64,000 nucleotides of DNA from Aestuariirhabdus sp049985285 (GTDB taxonomy: Bacteria; Pseudomonadota; Gammaproteobacteria; Pseudomonadales; Aestuariirhabdaceae), in assembly GCF_049985285.1 (NCBI RefSeq), contig NZ_JBNIEU010000001.1:1302001-1366000 (forward strand). The letters are read 5' to 3'. Both the position numbers and the translations under genes were made by a program. This document shows positions 52,615 to 61,685 of the stretch, piece after piece; position 1 is the stretch's first letter, and each line of letters begins with the position of its first letter. The notes under the pieces are model-generated. The model saw only the letters and a list, made by a program, of their open reading frames with translations, ran no database searches and was not told where the DNA came from.

Positions 52615-53214
52615 ATGGAACAATACAGTGACGACCTGGTTGAATTGGGAAACCAGGCGTGGATTCTAAATGGTTCGCTGGCTGAACTGCACCGCTTTAA
52701 GGGCGCTGTTGAGCGGCATATAGCGGCGCAGCCTTCGACTACCGAGACCCTGGGGCACGACCTGGCCCAGGACCTGATACCCGCGATTGAGCGCCTGAAG
52801 GTTCGCCAGCAAGCCCTGCTGGCTAAATGGTTGCGACGTATCCGGGAGCAGTCCCTGCATCCGCAGTGGATTGTCGTGCTCGATCAGCCCTGGGGCAGCC
52901 GTCTTGTCGTGCCGGAGCCGCTAAGCAAGCGGATGCAGGTCGAGGATGCGGTGTCCATGACCCTGGCGGACGCCCGGGAGTTAGCGTGCAGGTATCCGGA
53001 TCAATTTTTTACAGCGTACAAACACCGCAGGGCAGGTGATGATACCGATGTGACCCAAGCCCCCGATGCTATTGTTGATATTACTCGCTTCGCTGGGGTG
53101 CATTTGAGTGTATCCAAAATGTGGTGGAGTTGGTGGCTTGAGCCTCAATGGCCGTTGTGCCGATTGCAGGTGATGAGTGAAAATCTTTGGGAGATTGATT
53201 CCTGCGGCAGCTAG
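52615..53214 (+). CDS. Hypothetical protein, unrecognised
   Basis: A 199-residue soluble protein starting MEQYSDDLVELGNQAWILN, helical at the N-terminus, with Trp-rich C-terminus (SKMWWSWWLEPQWPL). I do not recognise a family. ATG 52615 follows GAGGGGATTGTA, a reasonable ribosome site, whereas the frame upstream to 52519 has no support. The codon use resembles real genes in the window. It is isolated: divergent from DUF3087 and followed by a 678-bp gene-free gap. Confidence 0.6.
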   Translation: MEQYSDDLVELGNQAWILNGSLAELHRFKGAVERHIAAQPSTTETLGHDLAQDLIPAIERLKVRQQALLAKWLRRIREQSLHPQWIVVLDQPWGSRLVVPEPLSKRMQVEDAVSMTLADARELACRYPDQFFTAYKHRRAGDDTDVTQAPDAIVDITRFAGVHLSVSKMWWSWWLEPQWPLCRLQVMSENLWEIDSCGS

Positions 53215-53892
53215 GAGCCTGTGAATCGGTCCATGGTTTACGGTGCGGTCAGAGGTGTGTCACCGGAGTGAGGTGCTGCGTGCAGGCCCCGCGCTACAGA
53301 TCGGATCGACACAAAAACCGACCGCCGGAAATAAAATCGCCGTTGCACGGGAGCCGGAGTGGTCTGGGTTGTATCCTGGCGTATCGTCTACTGCGTTGAT
53401 TTTATGGGTTTTTTTGGTCTTATCCAGAATGTAAGGCCCAAGCTCCTGTCGGTGCCCAGAGAGCTGGGGGCAAGGGGCGGGCCAGGTTAGGGAGGACGTC
53501 GCGGCTTTTCTTCCTATACTTACTGTCCAGGTTCTCTTTGCACCGCTTGTAAGCTATTCGCCGGGATGGCTCAGAAACGGGGCGGTTTGCTGGTGGGTAG
53601 CAAGGTGTTGGTATTCCACATGGTGGAATTGATAGTTGCAGGGTCTGTTGTAAGGTAGAACTAATTGCAATATGTTAATTACCGGTTGTAGTATATTGAT
53701 TGACTATTCAATAACAACAAAAAAACAAACGAATATAGACGGTTGTACCGCAGGTTGAGTGCTCGAATGAGAATCATAAAAACGGGTTCGAGCATAGGTT
53801 GTCTTTATCTCTGGCAGCAACTTGTAGGTATTACCGCCTGATGGCTGGGTGTAAACCCAAAGGCTTGAAGTGCCACAGGAAGACGCGCAATC
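53215..53892. other. Gene-free stretch upstream of the catabolic cluster
   Basis: No convincing gene in 678 bp; an open frame at 53243-53434 has no start signal or recognisable product. The right part becomes AT-rich. It holds an inverted repeat ATTCCAC-ATG-GTGGAAT (53613-53629), which looks like an operator, and a weak promoter-like pair TTGCAA (53665-53670) and TAGTAT (53689-53694) with 18-bp spacing. These would drive the hydroxyacid dehydrogenase gene at 53893. Confidence 0.5.
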
Positions 53893-54858
53893 ATGAGTGA
53901 TAAAACCATCGTATTGGTGACCCGGCAGCTTCCCCAAGCCGTGGAAGATCGTTTAGCTCGCGATTACACCGCCCGCTTTAACACCGAAGATACCGTCTAT
54001 AGCAGCGATGAACTTATTCGCTTGTCCGCCGGTGCCCAGGCGATTATTCCGTGTCACACCGAAAAGCTTACCGCGGACGTTATACAACGCTTGCCCGATA
54101 CGGTGCGGGCTATTTGCAGTTTTTCCGTGGGGGTTGATCATATCGATCTCGGTGCCGCCAAGGCGCGGGGGATTATCGTCACCAACACCCCGGAAGTGCT
54201 TAACGATGCCACCGCCGAGATCGCCATGCTGCTGATGCTTGGTGCTGCCCGGCGGGCCCATGAAGGCGAGCACCAAATTCGCACCGACCGCTGGGCCGAC
54301 TGGAGTGCTGTTGCGCAACTGGGTGCCCAGGTGACGGGTAAGCGCCTGGGTATTCTGGGCATGGGCCGGGTGGGCCAGATTATGGCCCGGCGCGCCCGTG
54401 GCTTTGACATGGAGATCCACTATTACAACCGCAGCCGACTCCCTGCTGAGCGGGAGGCCGGGGCCATCTATCACGAGAGTCTGGAACAGCTGCTACCCCA
54501 CTGTGATTTCCTCTCTATCCATTGTCCCGCGACCCCCGAGTCCCATCACCTGTTGAATGCACAGAGCATCGGTCTGCTTCCCGATGGCGCCATCGTCGTC
54601 AATACCGCGCGGGGGGCGGTGGTTAATGATGATGACCTGATTGCGGCGTTGCGCTCGGGTAAGTTGTTTGCAGCCGGGCTGGATGTTTTTAATGGCGAGC
54701 CCGATATCGACCCGCGTTACCGCGAACTGGCAAATACATTTTTATTGCCCCACGTTGGCAGTGCAACCCGTGAAACACGGGACGCCATGGGTTTCAGGGC
54801 GCTGGAGAACCTGGATGCCATCTTCACCGGGAGCGAGCCTCGTGACCGCCTGGTGTAA
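53893..54858 (+). CDS. D-2-hydroxyacid dehydrogenase, glyoxylate/hydroxypyruvate reductase type
   Basis: An NAD(P)-dependent reductase. The 321 residues show the dinucleotide loop LGILGMGRVGQIMARRARGF and the catalytic set: Arg in VNTARGAVVNDDDL, Glu in FNGEPDIDPRY and His in LLPHVGSATRETRDAMG. NRSR after the second beta strand suggests NADP preference. It is the first gene of the catabolic cluster, 154 bp ahead of a TRAP receptor gene. The likely substrates are glyoxylate, hydroxypyruvate or a related keto acid; the exact one is not known. Confidence 0.88.
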   Translation: MSDKTIVLVTRQLPQAVEDRLARDYTARFNTEDTVYSSDELIRLSAGAQAIIPCHTEKLTADVIQRLPDTVRAICSFSVGVDHIDLGAAKARGIIVTNTPEVLNDATAEIAMLLMLGAARRAHEGEHQIRTDRWADWSAVAQLGAQVTGKRLGILGMGRVGQIMARRARGFDMEIHYYNRSRLPAEREAGAIYHESLEQLLPHCDFLSIHCPATPESHHLLNAQSIGLLPDGAIVVNTARGAVVNDDDLIAALRSGKLFAAGLDVFNGEPDIDPRYRELANTFLLPHVGSATRETRDAMGFRALENLDAIFTGSEPRDRLV

Positions 54859-55012
54859 TCGAACAAAATCTCTGCCGGTTACTCCGGTGGTGAGTAGTTA
54901 TGTCTATTCTTAACGAATTCAGTGACTCGTTTTAATGAGAGGAGGGATGCGTAATCCGATAGCAGCTGAATATATTGACTAATAAATAGAAGATCCTAAT
55001 GGAGAGATATTT

Positions 55013-56173
55013 ATGAAAACCGAAGAGACAAGTAGTAAAGCGGCTGTTAACACCGAAACAGTTGAGCAAACGAGCGGTCGTCGAACGTTTTTGAAGGGCG
55101 GGCTGGTAGCCGCCGCTGGTTCAGTTGCTGCGGGCTTCCCGATGATTTCTACGGCGGCATCGCCGGTTGTTCTAAAACTACAGGGCGCCTGGGGCGGAGG
55201 TATTTTTAAAGAGTATGCCGAGGACTACGTCAGGCGCGTTAACGAGATGTCCGGCGGCTCGCTGAAAATTGATTACCTGGATGTCGGCGCCGTTGTTAAA
55301 ACCGCCGAGCTGCAGACCGCTGTGCACAAGGGCGTTATCGATGGATCTCACCTGGTAACCGCTTATTGGTACAGTAAGAACGCCGCTGCATCGCTATTTG
55401 GTACCGGCCCCTGCTGGGGCTGGACGGCCAATCAGCTGCTGGGCTGGATTCACTACGGTGGGGGCAAGGAGCTGTACGACGAGCTGATGAGGGATATTCT
55501 CCAGTTGGATATCGTTGGCTTCTTCTCCGGCCCCATGCCGGCACAGCCGTTGGGGTGGTTCCGCAAGGAGGTGAACTCTATCGACGATATGAAGGGGCTG
55601 AAGTACCGTACGGTCGGTCTGGCCGCCAACGTTATGCAGGAGATGGGGATGTCCGTTGTGCAGTTGCCCGGCGGAGAGATCCAGCCGGCCATGGATCGCG
55701 GACTGATCGATGCTGCAGAGTTCAATAACCCAACCTCCGACAAGGATTTTGGTATGCAGGATGTGGCCAAAAACTACTACCTGGCCAGTTTCCACCAGTC
55801 TCAGGAGTCGTTTGAGATTATCTTCAATAAGAAGAAATTCGATTCTCTGGCGGATGAGCATCAAAAGATCCTGCAGTACGCTTCCGAAGCGGCGTCTTCG
55901 GATATGTCCTGGAAGGCTCAGGATCGTTACTCAAAGGACCTGGAGGTTTTGAAGAAGGAACACGGTGTGAAGGTACGCAGAACACCGCAGTCCATTATGG
56001 ATGCGCAGCTTAAAGCCTGGGATAAGGTCCTGCCGAAGTTTATGGAAGACCCTTACTTTGCCAAGGTGGTGGCGTCGCAGAAAGAGTGGATGAAGCGTGT
56101 AGGTGCGTTTGAGCTGACCAATGCGCCAGACTATGCGGGTGCTTACAAGCATTACTTTGGTGATTTCGCATAA
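55013..56173 (+). CDS. dctP: TRAP transporter substrate-binding protein, Tat-exported, TakP-like
   Basis: The periplasmic receptor of a TRAP transporter for an organic acid. The 386 residues start with a long N-region and a twin-arginine signal (GRRTFLKGGLVAAAG, Arg23-Arg24), ending about residue 49. The mature part has the DctP fold with the conserved carboxylate-binding Arg199 in KGLKYRTVGLA, and the PGGEIQPAMDRGLIDAAEFNNP block with Glu236. This pattern resembles alpha-keto-acid or mannitol-class receptors such as TakP. GGAGAGAT lies before the ATG. The ligand is inferred to be a carboxylate. Confidence 0.88.
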   Translation: MKTEETSSKAAVNTETVEQTSGRRTFLKGGLVAAAGSVAAGFPMISTAASPVVLKLQGAWGGGIFKEYAEDYVRRVNEMSGGSLKIDYLDVGAVVKTAELQTAVHKGVIDGSHLVTAYWYSKNAAASLFGTGPCWGWTANQLLGWIHYGGGKELYDELMRDILQLDIVGFFSGPMPAQPLGWFRKEVNSIDDMKGLKYRTVGLAANVMQEMGMSVVQLPGGEIQPAMDRGLIDAAEFNNPTSDKDFGMQDVAKNYYLASFHQSQESFEIIFNKKKFDSLADEHQKILQYASEAASSDMSWKAQDRYSKDLEVLKKEHGVKVRRTPQSIMDAQLKAWDKVLPKFMEDPYFAKVVASQKEWMKRVGAFELTNAPDYAGAYKHYFGDFA

Positions 56174-56265
56174 GTTGCTGACGCGTAGATGTAGATGGGG
56201 TGGCGCCAGTGTGCGTCGCCCCTTCACTGGTAATGACCGCTGTGTTCCGTTATGTGGAAATTGAT

Positions 56266-56904
56266 ATGAACCCCTTTATCTATTTTGTTGATAGTTTAAG
56301 CGCATGGGTGGGTAAGGCGTTTGGTTGGTGCATCATGGTGCTGACCTTTGCTACCTGTTATGAAGTGTTTGTTCGCTATGTGCTTAATTCGCCGACGGCG
56401 TGGGCGTTCGATATGGCAGTGCAGATGTACGGTGCCCTGTTTATGATGGCCGGTGCCTATACCCTGTCGCGTAATGGTCATGTGCGGGGGGACGTGCTTC
56501 ACCGTTTGCTCCCGCCCCGGGGGCAGGCTGTTATTGATCTGACTCTTTACATTTTATTCCTGCTTCCAGGGGTGTTTGCCCTGGTGTGGTACGGCTATGA
56601 CTTTGCCGCCGATTCGTGGCGCTACAAAGAGGTCAGCTGGAGTAGCCCTGCCCGAGTGCAGATCTATTTTTTTAAAACATTGATTCCATTGGCCGGTTTT
56701 CTGGTCTTCCTGCAAGGGGTTGCAGAGGCCACCCGCTGTGTCATTTGCCTGCGCACAGGCCAGTGGCCGCCACGACTTCATGACGTCGAAGAAACAGAGA
56801 CCATGGCGCATCACCAGCATGTGGAATTAAGCGAACTGGGAATCGACGACAATGACCGCAGCCGTGCTCAAATCGATGGCAGTGAAGCAGGAGATCGGAA
56901 ATGA
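56266..56904 (+). CDS. dctQ: TRAP transporter small membrane subunit DctQ
   Basis: The four-helix subunit that docks with DctM. The 212-residue product starts MNPFIYFVDSLSAWVGKAF. It has four hydrophobic segments (the first two containing CIMVLTFATCYEVFVRYVLN and DMAVQMYGALFMMAGAY) and ends in a long polar tail of about 50 residues. ATG 56266 is chosen over earlier starts (56200, 56233) because TGGAA precedes it and the family begins here. It overlaps dctM by 4 bp. Confidence 0.88.
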   Translation: MNPFIYFVDSLSAWVGKAFGWCIMVLTFATCYEVFVRYVLNSPTAWAFDMAVQMYGALFMMAGAYTLSRNGHVRGDVLHRLLPPRGQAVIDLTLYILFLLPGVFALVWYGYDFAADSWRYKEVSWSSPARVQIYFFKTLIPLAGFLVFLQGVAEATRCVICLRTGQWPPRLHDVEETETMAHHQHVELSELGIDDNDRSRAQIDGSEAGDRK

Positions 56905-58247
56905 CTGATCCTCAAATAGCCATCCTGATGTTGGTGTTGTTTATCGGTATCGTGTTGCTGGGTTTTCCCATCGCCTTTACGTTGATTGCCATGGGGTTGG
57001 GGTTTGGTTACTACGCCTATGCCCAGGTTGACCAGTTGGAACACCTGTTTAATAACCGAATATTCGATCTGTTTGTACAAAATACCTTCTCGGTCATGTC
57101 GAATGACGTACTGGTTGCGGTGCCGTTGTTTCTCTTTATGGGGTACGTCGTTGAACGGGCAAATATTGTTGACCGGCTGTTTTTCAGTATGCAGTTGGCG
57201 ACCCGGCACATTCCCGGTTCCATGGCGGTGGCTGCGCTGGCTACCTGCGCTATTTTTGCGACCGCGACGGGAATCGTGGGCGCCGTCGTGACCCTGATGG
57301 GCTTGTTGGCATTGCCGGCTATGCTCAAGGCCGGTTATGACAAGAAACTTGCCTCCGGTGTTATCTGTGCGGGGGGAACCCTGGGCATATTGATTCCACC
57401 GAGTATCATGCTGATCGTCTATGCTGCCATTGCGCAGGTCTCCCCGGTACGTCTCTATGCCGCCGCGCTGTTTCCGGGGCTGATGCTGGCGGGCATGTAT
57501 ATGCTCTATGTCATCCTTCGCGCCTACCTCAACCCGTCATTAGCGCCCAAGCCGGTAGAGGAGCATGTCCCACCATTCAGGACCATTGTGTGGCAACTGG
57601 TGACCTCGTTTGTGCCCCTGTTTGTGCTGATTATGGGGGTGTTGGGGTCCATTCTGGCCGGTATCGCGACGCCGGCAGAGGCTGCCGGTGTGGGTTCGTT
57701 CGGTGGACTGGTGCTGGCGGGAATGTACCGATCGCTGAGTTGGGAGCGCCTGAAGGAGGCGGTCTATCTTACGGCGCGGACGTCGGCGATGGTGTGCTGG
57801 TTGTTCATCGGTTCCTGGACCTTCGCATCGGTGTTTTCCTACCTCGGCGGTCACGGCCTGATCGAAGAGTGGGTGGTAGGAATGGCGTTGGGCACGGTGG
57901 GTTTCCTGATCATCGCCCAGCTCATTATTTTCTTCCTGGGGTGGCCATTGGAGTGGAGTGAAATTATTATTATTTTCGTTCCGATCTTCCTGCCCATGTT
58001 GAGCACCTTTGGTGTGGATCCGCTGTTTTTCGGGGTGCTGGTGGCCCTGAATCTACAAACCTCGTTCTTGACGCCACCCATGGCGATGTCGGCATACTAT
58101 CTCAAAGGTGTGGCGCCCAAGCATGTGCAGTTGATAGAGATATTCAAGGGGATCATGCCCTATCTGGCTATCGTGATTTTTGCCATGGTACTGATGTATA
58201 TGTTCCCGCAAATTATCCTGTGGCTGCCGGAATACCTCTTTGGTTAA
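56901..58247 (+). CDS. dctM: TRAP transporter large membrane subunit DctM
   Basis: The ion-coupled transport subunit with about twelve to fourteen membrane segments in 448 residues. Family blocks include VPLFLFMGYVVERANI, FATATGIVGAVVTLMG, CAGGTLGILIPPSIMLIVYA and LNLQTSFLTPPMAMSAYYLKG. The start ATG overlaps the dctQ stop (ATGA). Together with dctP and dctQ it makes a complete TRAP system, normally driven by sodium. Confidence 0.94.
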   Translation: MTDPQIAILMLVLFIGIVLLGFPIAFTLIAMGLGFGYYAYAQVDQLEHLFNNRIFDLFVQNTFSVMSNDVLVAVPLFLFMGYVVERANIVDRLFFSMQLATRHIPGSMAVAALATCAIFATATGIVGAVVTLMGLLALPAMLKAGYDKKLASGVICAGGTLGILIPPSIMLIVYAAIAQVSPVRLYAAALFPGLMLAGMYMLYVILRAYLNPSLAPKPVEEHVPPFRTIVWQLVTSFVPLFVLIMGVLGSILAGIATPAEAAGVGSFGGLVLAGMYRSLSWERLKEAVYLTARTSAMVCWLFIGSWTFASVFSYLGGHGLIEEWVVGMALGTVGFLIIAQLIIFFLGWPLEWSEIIIIFVPIFLPMLSTFGVDPLFFGVLVALNLQTSFLTPPMAMSAYYLKGVAPKHVQLIEIFKGIMPYLAIVIFAMVLMYMFPQIILWLPEYLFG

Positions 58248-58274
58248 CCGGTTGGGCTTCAGGGGCGGTTCAAG

Positions 58275-58303
58275 GAGATCATCGACCCGAAGGCGGTGAT
58301 CTC
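58275..58303 (+). repeat. Inverted repeat between dctM and the amidase
   Basis: GAGATCA (58275-58281) and TGATCTC (58297-58303) pair perfectly around a 15-base loop, in the 94-bp gap. It may be a processing or attenuation hairpin. No T tract follows. Confidence 0.4.
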
Positions 58304-58341
58304 ATCTTCATATTGAAATACAGCGCGGCGGACGTTAACGG

Positions 58342-59679
58342 ATGAATGTGTTTGAAATGAGTGCGGGGCAGGCGGCAGCGGCCATTCGCGAAGGGGAGAT
58401 CTCTTCGCAAGAGCTGGTTCAATCCTGTCTGGACCGAACCCAGGCGCTGGAAGAGACGGTGGGGGCCTGGCACTACCTCGACCCTGAATATGCGTTGCAG
58501 CAGGCCCGCGATGCCGACCTCTACCGTCGTAGCGCCAAGGCCCTTGGGCCGCTTCATGGCGTTCCGGTGGGGATTAAGGATATTTTTGACACCAGCGATA
58601 TGCCGACCGAGGACGGCACCCCCCTCCATGCGGGGCGCACACCGGGTGGTGATGCCACCGCGGTTGCCCTGCTGCGCGCAGCGGGTGCCATCATCATGGG
58701 CAAGACAGTGACCACAGAGCTGGCGGTGTTTTCACCGGGCAAGACCCGGAACCCCCATGATCCCGAGTGTACCCCGGGCGGCTCATCCAGTGGCTCAGCG
58801 GCGGCGGTAGCTGCGCAGATGGTGCCCTTGGCCATGGGTACCCAGACCAACGGCTCGATCATTCGCCCCGCATCCTATTGCGGTGTTGTCGGATATAAAC
58901 CGAGCCACGGGCTGGTGTCACGCTACCGGGCTTTGCAGTTATCCCGAGTGTTGGACCATGTTGGCGTGTTTGGCCGCTCGGTCGCGGATGTGGCCCTGAT
59001 GGCTGAACAGTTGATGGCATTCGATGACCGTGACCCGGATATGCGGCCACGGGCACGTCCACGCCTGGTGGACACCACAGCGCAAGAGCCACCGGTTACA
59101 CCGCGGCTGGCTTTCGTAAAAACCCCCTCCTGGGACAAGGCCGGTGAAGAGGTGCAGGGAGCGTTTGGTGAACTGACCGCTTTCCTAGGCAGCAGGGTTG
59201 AGGAGATCGACCTTTCGGAGCTATTGGAGAGTGCCGTGGGTTGGCACCAGACCATCATGGAAGCGGACCTGGCTCGAAGCTTTCGCCGTGAATATGCTGG
59301 TGCCAGGGAGCGTTTAAGCCCGGTCCTGCGCCAGATGATTGAGCGCGGCCAGCAGTGCCGGGCGGTTGATTATAATCACGCGGTGGCGCAACTCCCCGCG
59401 TTGAATAAAGCTTTTGATGAGATCATGCTGGAGTACGATGCGATCCTGACTCCAGCGACCACGGGTGCGGCACCAAAGGGTCTCGAATCCACCGGAGACC
59501 CTGTCTTTTGCACGCCATGGTCTTTGCTCGGTGTGCCGAGTGTGTCTGCACCGGTTTTGCAGGGGGCGCGTGGCCTCCCGATGGGCGCCCAGCTGGTGGC
59601 CAGCAAGGGTGATGATGCGCGTTTGTTGCGAACAACAAACTGGTTGGTACAACATATTGTGCAGGCAACAGCTGACTAG
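58342..59679 (+). CDS. Amidase, amidase-signature family
   Basis: Hydrolyses a C-N amide bond. The 445 residues show the Ser-cisSer-Lys triad: Lys79 in GVPVGIKDIFDT, cis-Ser148 in TPGGSSSGSAAA, and nucleophile Ser172 in TQTNGSIIRPASYCGVVGYK. The spacing between the two serines (24) fits the family. The catalytic loop TQTNGS differs from the more usual DTGGS, as in malonamidase-like members. It follows the TRAP genes on the same strand, so it probably acts on the imported compound or a product. The substrate is unknown. Confidence 0.9.
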   Translation: MNVFEMSAGQAAAAIREGEISSQELVQSCLDRTQALEETVGAWHYLDPEYALQQARDADLYRRSAKALGPLHGVPVGIKDIFDTSDMPTEDGTPLHAGRTPGGDATAVALLRAAGAIIMGKTVTTELAVFSPGKTRNPHDPECTPGGSSSGSAAAVAAQMVPLAMGTQTNGSIIRPASYCGVVGYKPSHGLVSRYRALQLSRVLDHVGVFGRSVADVALMAEQLMAFDDRDPDMRPRARPRLVDTTAQEPPVTPRLAFVKTPSWDKAGEEVQGAFGELTAFLGSRVEEIDLSELLESAVGWHQTIMEADLARSFRREYAGARERLSPVLRQMIERGQQCRAVDYNHAVAQLPALNKAFDEIMLEYDAILTPATTGAAPKGLESTGDPVFCTPWSLLGVPSVSAPVLQGARGLPMGAQLVASKGDDARLLRTTNWLVQHIVQATAD

Positions 59680-59694
59680 AGGGAGTACAGGCGT

Positions 59695-59880
59695 ATGTTG
59701 AATTTTATAAATGGGGCGATTGCGACCATCATACTGTCGTTGTTTCTCGGCGGCCTGGCGTATTCGATCTGGGACAACACGGGGTCCATCTCGTTTCCCA
59801 TTATCGTCGGTGTTGTTTTAATCATGTCTTACGTCGGGTTTTACGAAGAGATTAAATCTGGCGATGAGCAGCCAAAGTAG
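59695..59880 (+). CDS. Small two-helix membrane protein
   Basis: A 61-residue product with two hydrophobic segments (IATIILSLFLGGLAYSIW and FPIIVGVVLIMSYVGFY) and an acidic C-terminal end. GAGGGAG precedes the ATG by nine bases, and it follows the amidase by 15 bp, so it looks like a real last gene of the TRAP-amidase run. I do not recognise the family. It could be a regulator or an accessory subunit. Confidence 0.6.
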   Translation: MLNFINGAIATIILSLFLGGLAYSIWDNTGSISFPIIVGVVLIMSYVGFYEEIKSGDEQPK

Positions 59881-60050
59881 CCCCGGCAGACAGTAGTCTC
59901 AGCGGCGAAACCCGGCCCGATCAGGAGGGAAAGCCACCGGCCGCCGCTTTCTGAACCCTCACTTCGCTTTCGCTGCTGGCCTGCGGCCCTTCGTACATAC
60001 AGGTCAGCTGGTCTCCAGTGGAGGAAACACGAACAGGTAGTCGCCCCGAA

Positions 60051-60809
60051 CTAGCCTCGGGCTAGCCCCAGTAACTCCTCGACACTGAGCTCTTCCTGAT
60101 AGCGGCACAGATCCGTTTCCTGCCGCTCAATGGCGACAACCGACATGCGATCAGCCAGCTCGTTACCCTCGACCCCGGCGTGCCCTTTAACATGTTTAAC
60201 GGCGACCCGGTTGGCGATCTCGACGTAAAGGGCGTGGGCAGGTTTGATGATCTCAAGGTTTTTTATCTCGCCCCCGGCCCTCTTCCAGCCCTTGGCTTTC
60301 CAGCCGCTGGCCCATTGGGTGATGCAGTCGATGGCGTATCGGGAGTCGCAGTAGATGGTAACGCTTAGGCCGCTCTCTATCGCCGTTTGGGCAAACAGAA
60401 GCGAGTGATGCAACCCCAGCAGCTCTGCCGTGTTGTTGGTGCCAGCGGGGTTATAGAGGCCATACCAGAGCTGATACAGCTTCTCTTTGTGGTAGATGGC
60501 GATACCCGTACCGGCCTGTCCGGGATTGGGGTCACAGGCTCCGTCACAAAAAATACTGACATCGGCACCGAGCTCTACCGAGGATGCGGCGCTGGAGACA
60601 TTTTTTTTGCTGGAAACGCGAGAGGCCGTTTGGGCGCCCGCCGCAGCCGCTGGTTTGTTGGCGTAGGCCGCTTCGGCCAGCGCTGAACTGGCAAAGGATT
60701 TGTACTTAGCACCGGGATAGCCCTTAACCTGCCGCTCAGCCTCAGGCCAGGAGGTGTAGATGCCAGGCTGTTGCCCTACCCATACGACGTAATATTTTTT
60801 GGCGGCCAT
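60051..60809 (-). CDS. rnhA: Ribonuclease HI with N-terminal RNA/DNA hybrid-binding domain
   Basis: Cuts RNA in RNA/DNA hybrids. The 252 residues begin with a hybrid-binding domain (about 1-50, KKYYVVWVGQQPGIYTSWPE), then a linker and the RNase H fold with the acidic catalytic set: Asp in FCDGACDPNPG, Glu in NNTAELLGL, Asp in IYCDSRYAID and Asp in GNELADRMSV. HVKGHAGVEG precedes the last. ATG 60809 follows AGGAAG; the frame runs on to 60917 without support. This architecture is closer to Bacillus halodurans RNase H1 than to E. coli RnhA. Confidence 0.92.
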   Translation of the reverse strand: MAAKKYYVVWVGQQPGIYTSWPEAERQVKGYPGAKYKSFASSALAEAAYANKPAAAAGAQTASRVSSKKNVSSAASSVELGADVSIFCDGACDPNPGQAGTGIAIYHKEKLYQLWYGLYNPAGTNNTAELLGLHHSLLFAQTAIESGLSVTIYCDSRYAIDCITQWASGWKAKGWKRAGGEIKNLEIIKPAHALYVEIANRVAVKHVKGHAGVEGNELADRMSVVAIERQETDLCRYQEELSVEELLGLARG

Positions 60810-61302
60810 GGGGCTTCCTGTGAGAAAACAAAAAAGGGTGGTCCTTGCGGATCTGTGTATGGAGCCATAGTGTGGCCGTTTGGCCGGCCCCGTTGAATAG
60901 CTGCAATACTTTATCATTGCGTTGGCTATTCAAGCATCTTTCTGCTCACCCAATAGGGATTACGGCGAAGGTATCCATAGTCGTCTAGTTCAAGTTTTTG
61001 GAGTGCGCTACGTGGTCAACTGACTGGGTAGGAGGTGCGGCTCGCTGAGCCGTGATTTACTGTCTAGTAAGAGGGCCAGCTGAACGCTCTAATGTTGCGT
61101 ACAGATCAGCTTCCGCTTATGCATCCATAATTGATTAGGGCTGTGATCGTAGATATGGGACGGTTCTCCTGTTTTGCTCGCTCCAAAGCTTAGGCCGTGG
61201 AGCGAAGGGAACCATCTTATTAAGCCCCTGTACCGAGAGGCGCAGGGGCAAGCGGGCCAGTAAGATTCGGTAGCCCTTCGAGAAGGTGGATTAAGGTGTG
61301 GC
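60810..61302. other. Gene-free stretch between rnhA and ridA
   Basis: No convincing gene in 493 bp. Two short inverted repeats stand out: TCGCTCCA/TGGAGCGA (61178-61185 and 61198-61205) and GCCCCTG/CAGGGGC-type arms near 61224-61251. The second lies about 50 bases after the ridA stop on the minus strand and may be its 3'-end hairpin. The rest shows no strong promoter or RNA gene that I can recognise. Confidence 0.4.
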
Positions 61303-61650
61303 TCAGACCGCCGCCGTAACCGAAATTTCTACCAGCAGTTCAGGGCTGGCCATACTCGCTTCTACGCAGGCTCTGGCGGGTGCACTTCCCGCGGGGACCC
61401 AGGCATCCCAGACGGCGTTCATCGCGGCGAAATCGGCCATATCCTTGAGATAGATGGTGGCCGTTAACAGCTTATCCCGGTTGCTCCCTACCGACTCCAG
61501 CAGCCCATCGACCTTGGCCAGCATCGTTTTTGTCTGCCCGGTTATGTCGGCGCTTCGATCCTCGGCCACCTGGCCACAAAGGTAGGCAGTGTTGTTGTGC
61601 ACCACAATTTTACTCATGCGTGCTGCAGTCTGATAACGGGTAATCGACAT
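61303..61650 (-). CDS. ridA: RidA family reactive-imine deaminase
   Basis: Hydrolyses enamine/imine intermediates to keto acid and ammonia. The 115-residue product starts MSITRYQTAARMSKIV and shows LCGQVAEDRSADITGQTKTML, ATIYLKDMADFAAMNAVWDAW and APARACVEASMASPELLVEI; the Arg in PARACVEA is the substrate-carboxylate ligand of the family. ATG 61650 follows GAGAG; an alternative at 61677 would add nine residues without a ribosome site. It is last in the HcnABC-type run, so it probably clears the imine that the dehydrogenase makes. Confidence 0.88.
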   Translation of the reverse strand: MSITRYQTAARMSKIVVHNNTAYLCGQVAEDRSADITGQTKTMLAKVDGLLESVGSNRDKLLTATIYLKDMADFAAMNAVWDAWVPAGSAPARACVEASMASPELLVEISVTAAV

Positions 61651-61685
61651 CGTATTGCTCTCTTGTTTGATTCTCATATGAATGG

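Noticed and set aside
53243..53434. 63-residue open frame in the gene-free gap
   Set aside because: No ribosome site, no recognisable product and poor codon pattern.
60810..61302. tRNA or small RNA gene in the gap
   Set aside because: Short hairpins are present but no cloverleaf, promoter plus terminator pair or known family pattern could be recognised.
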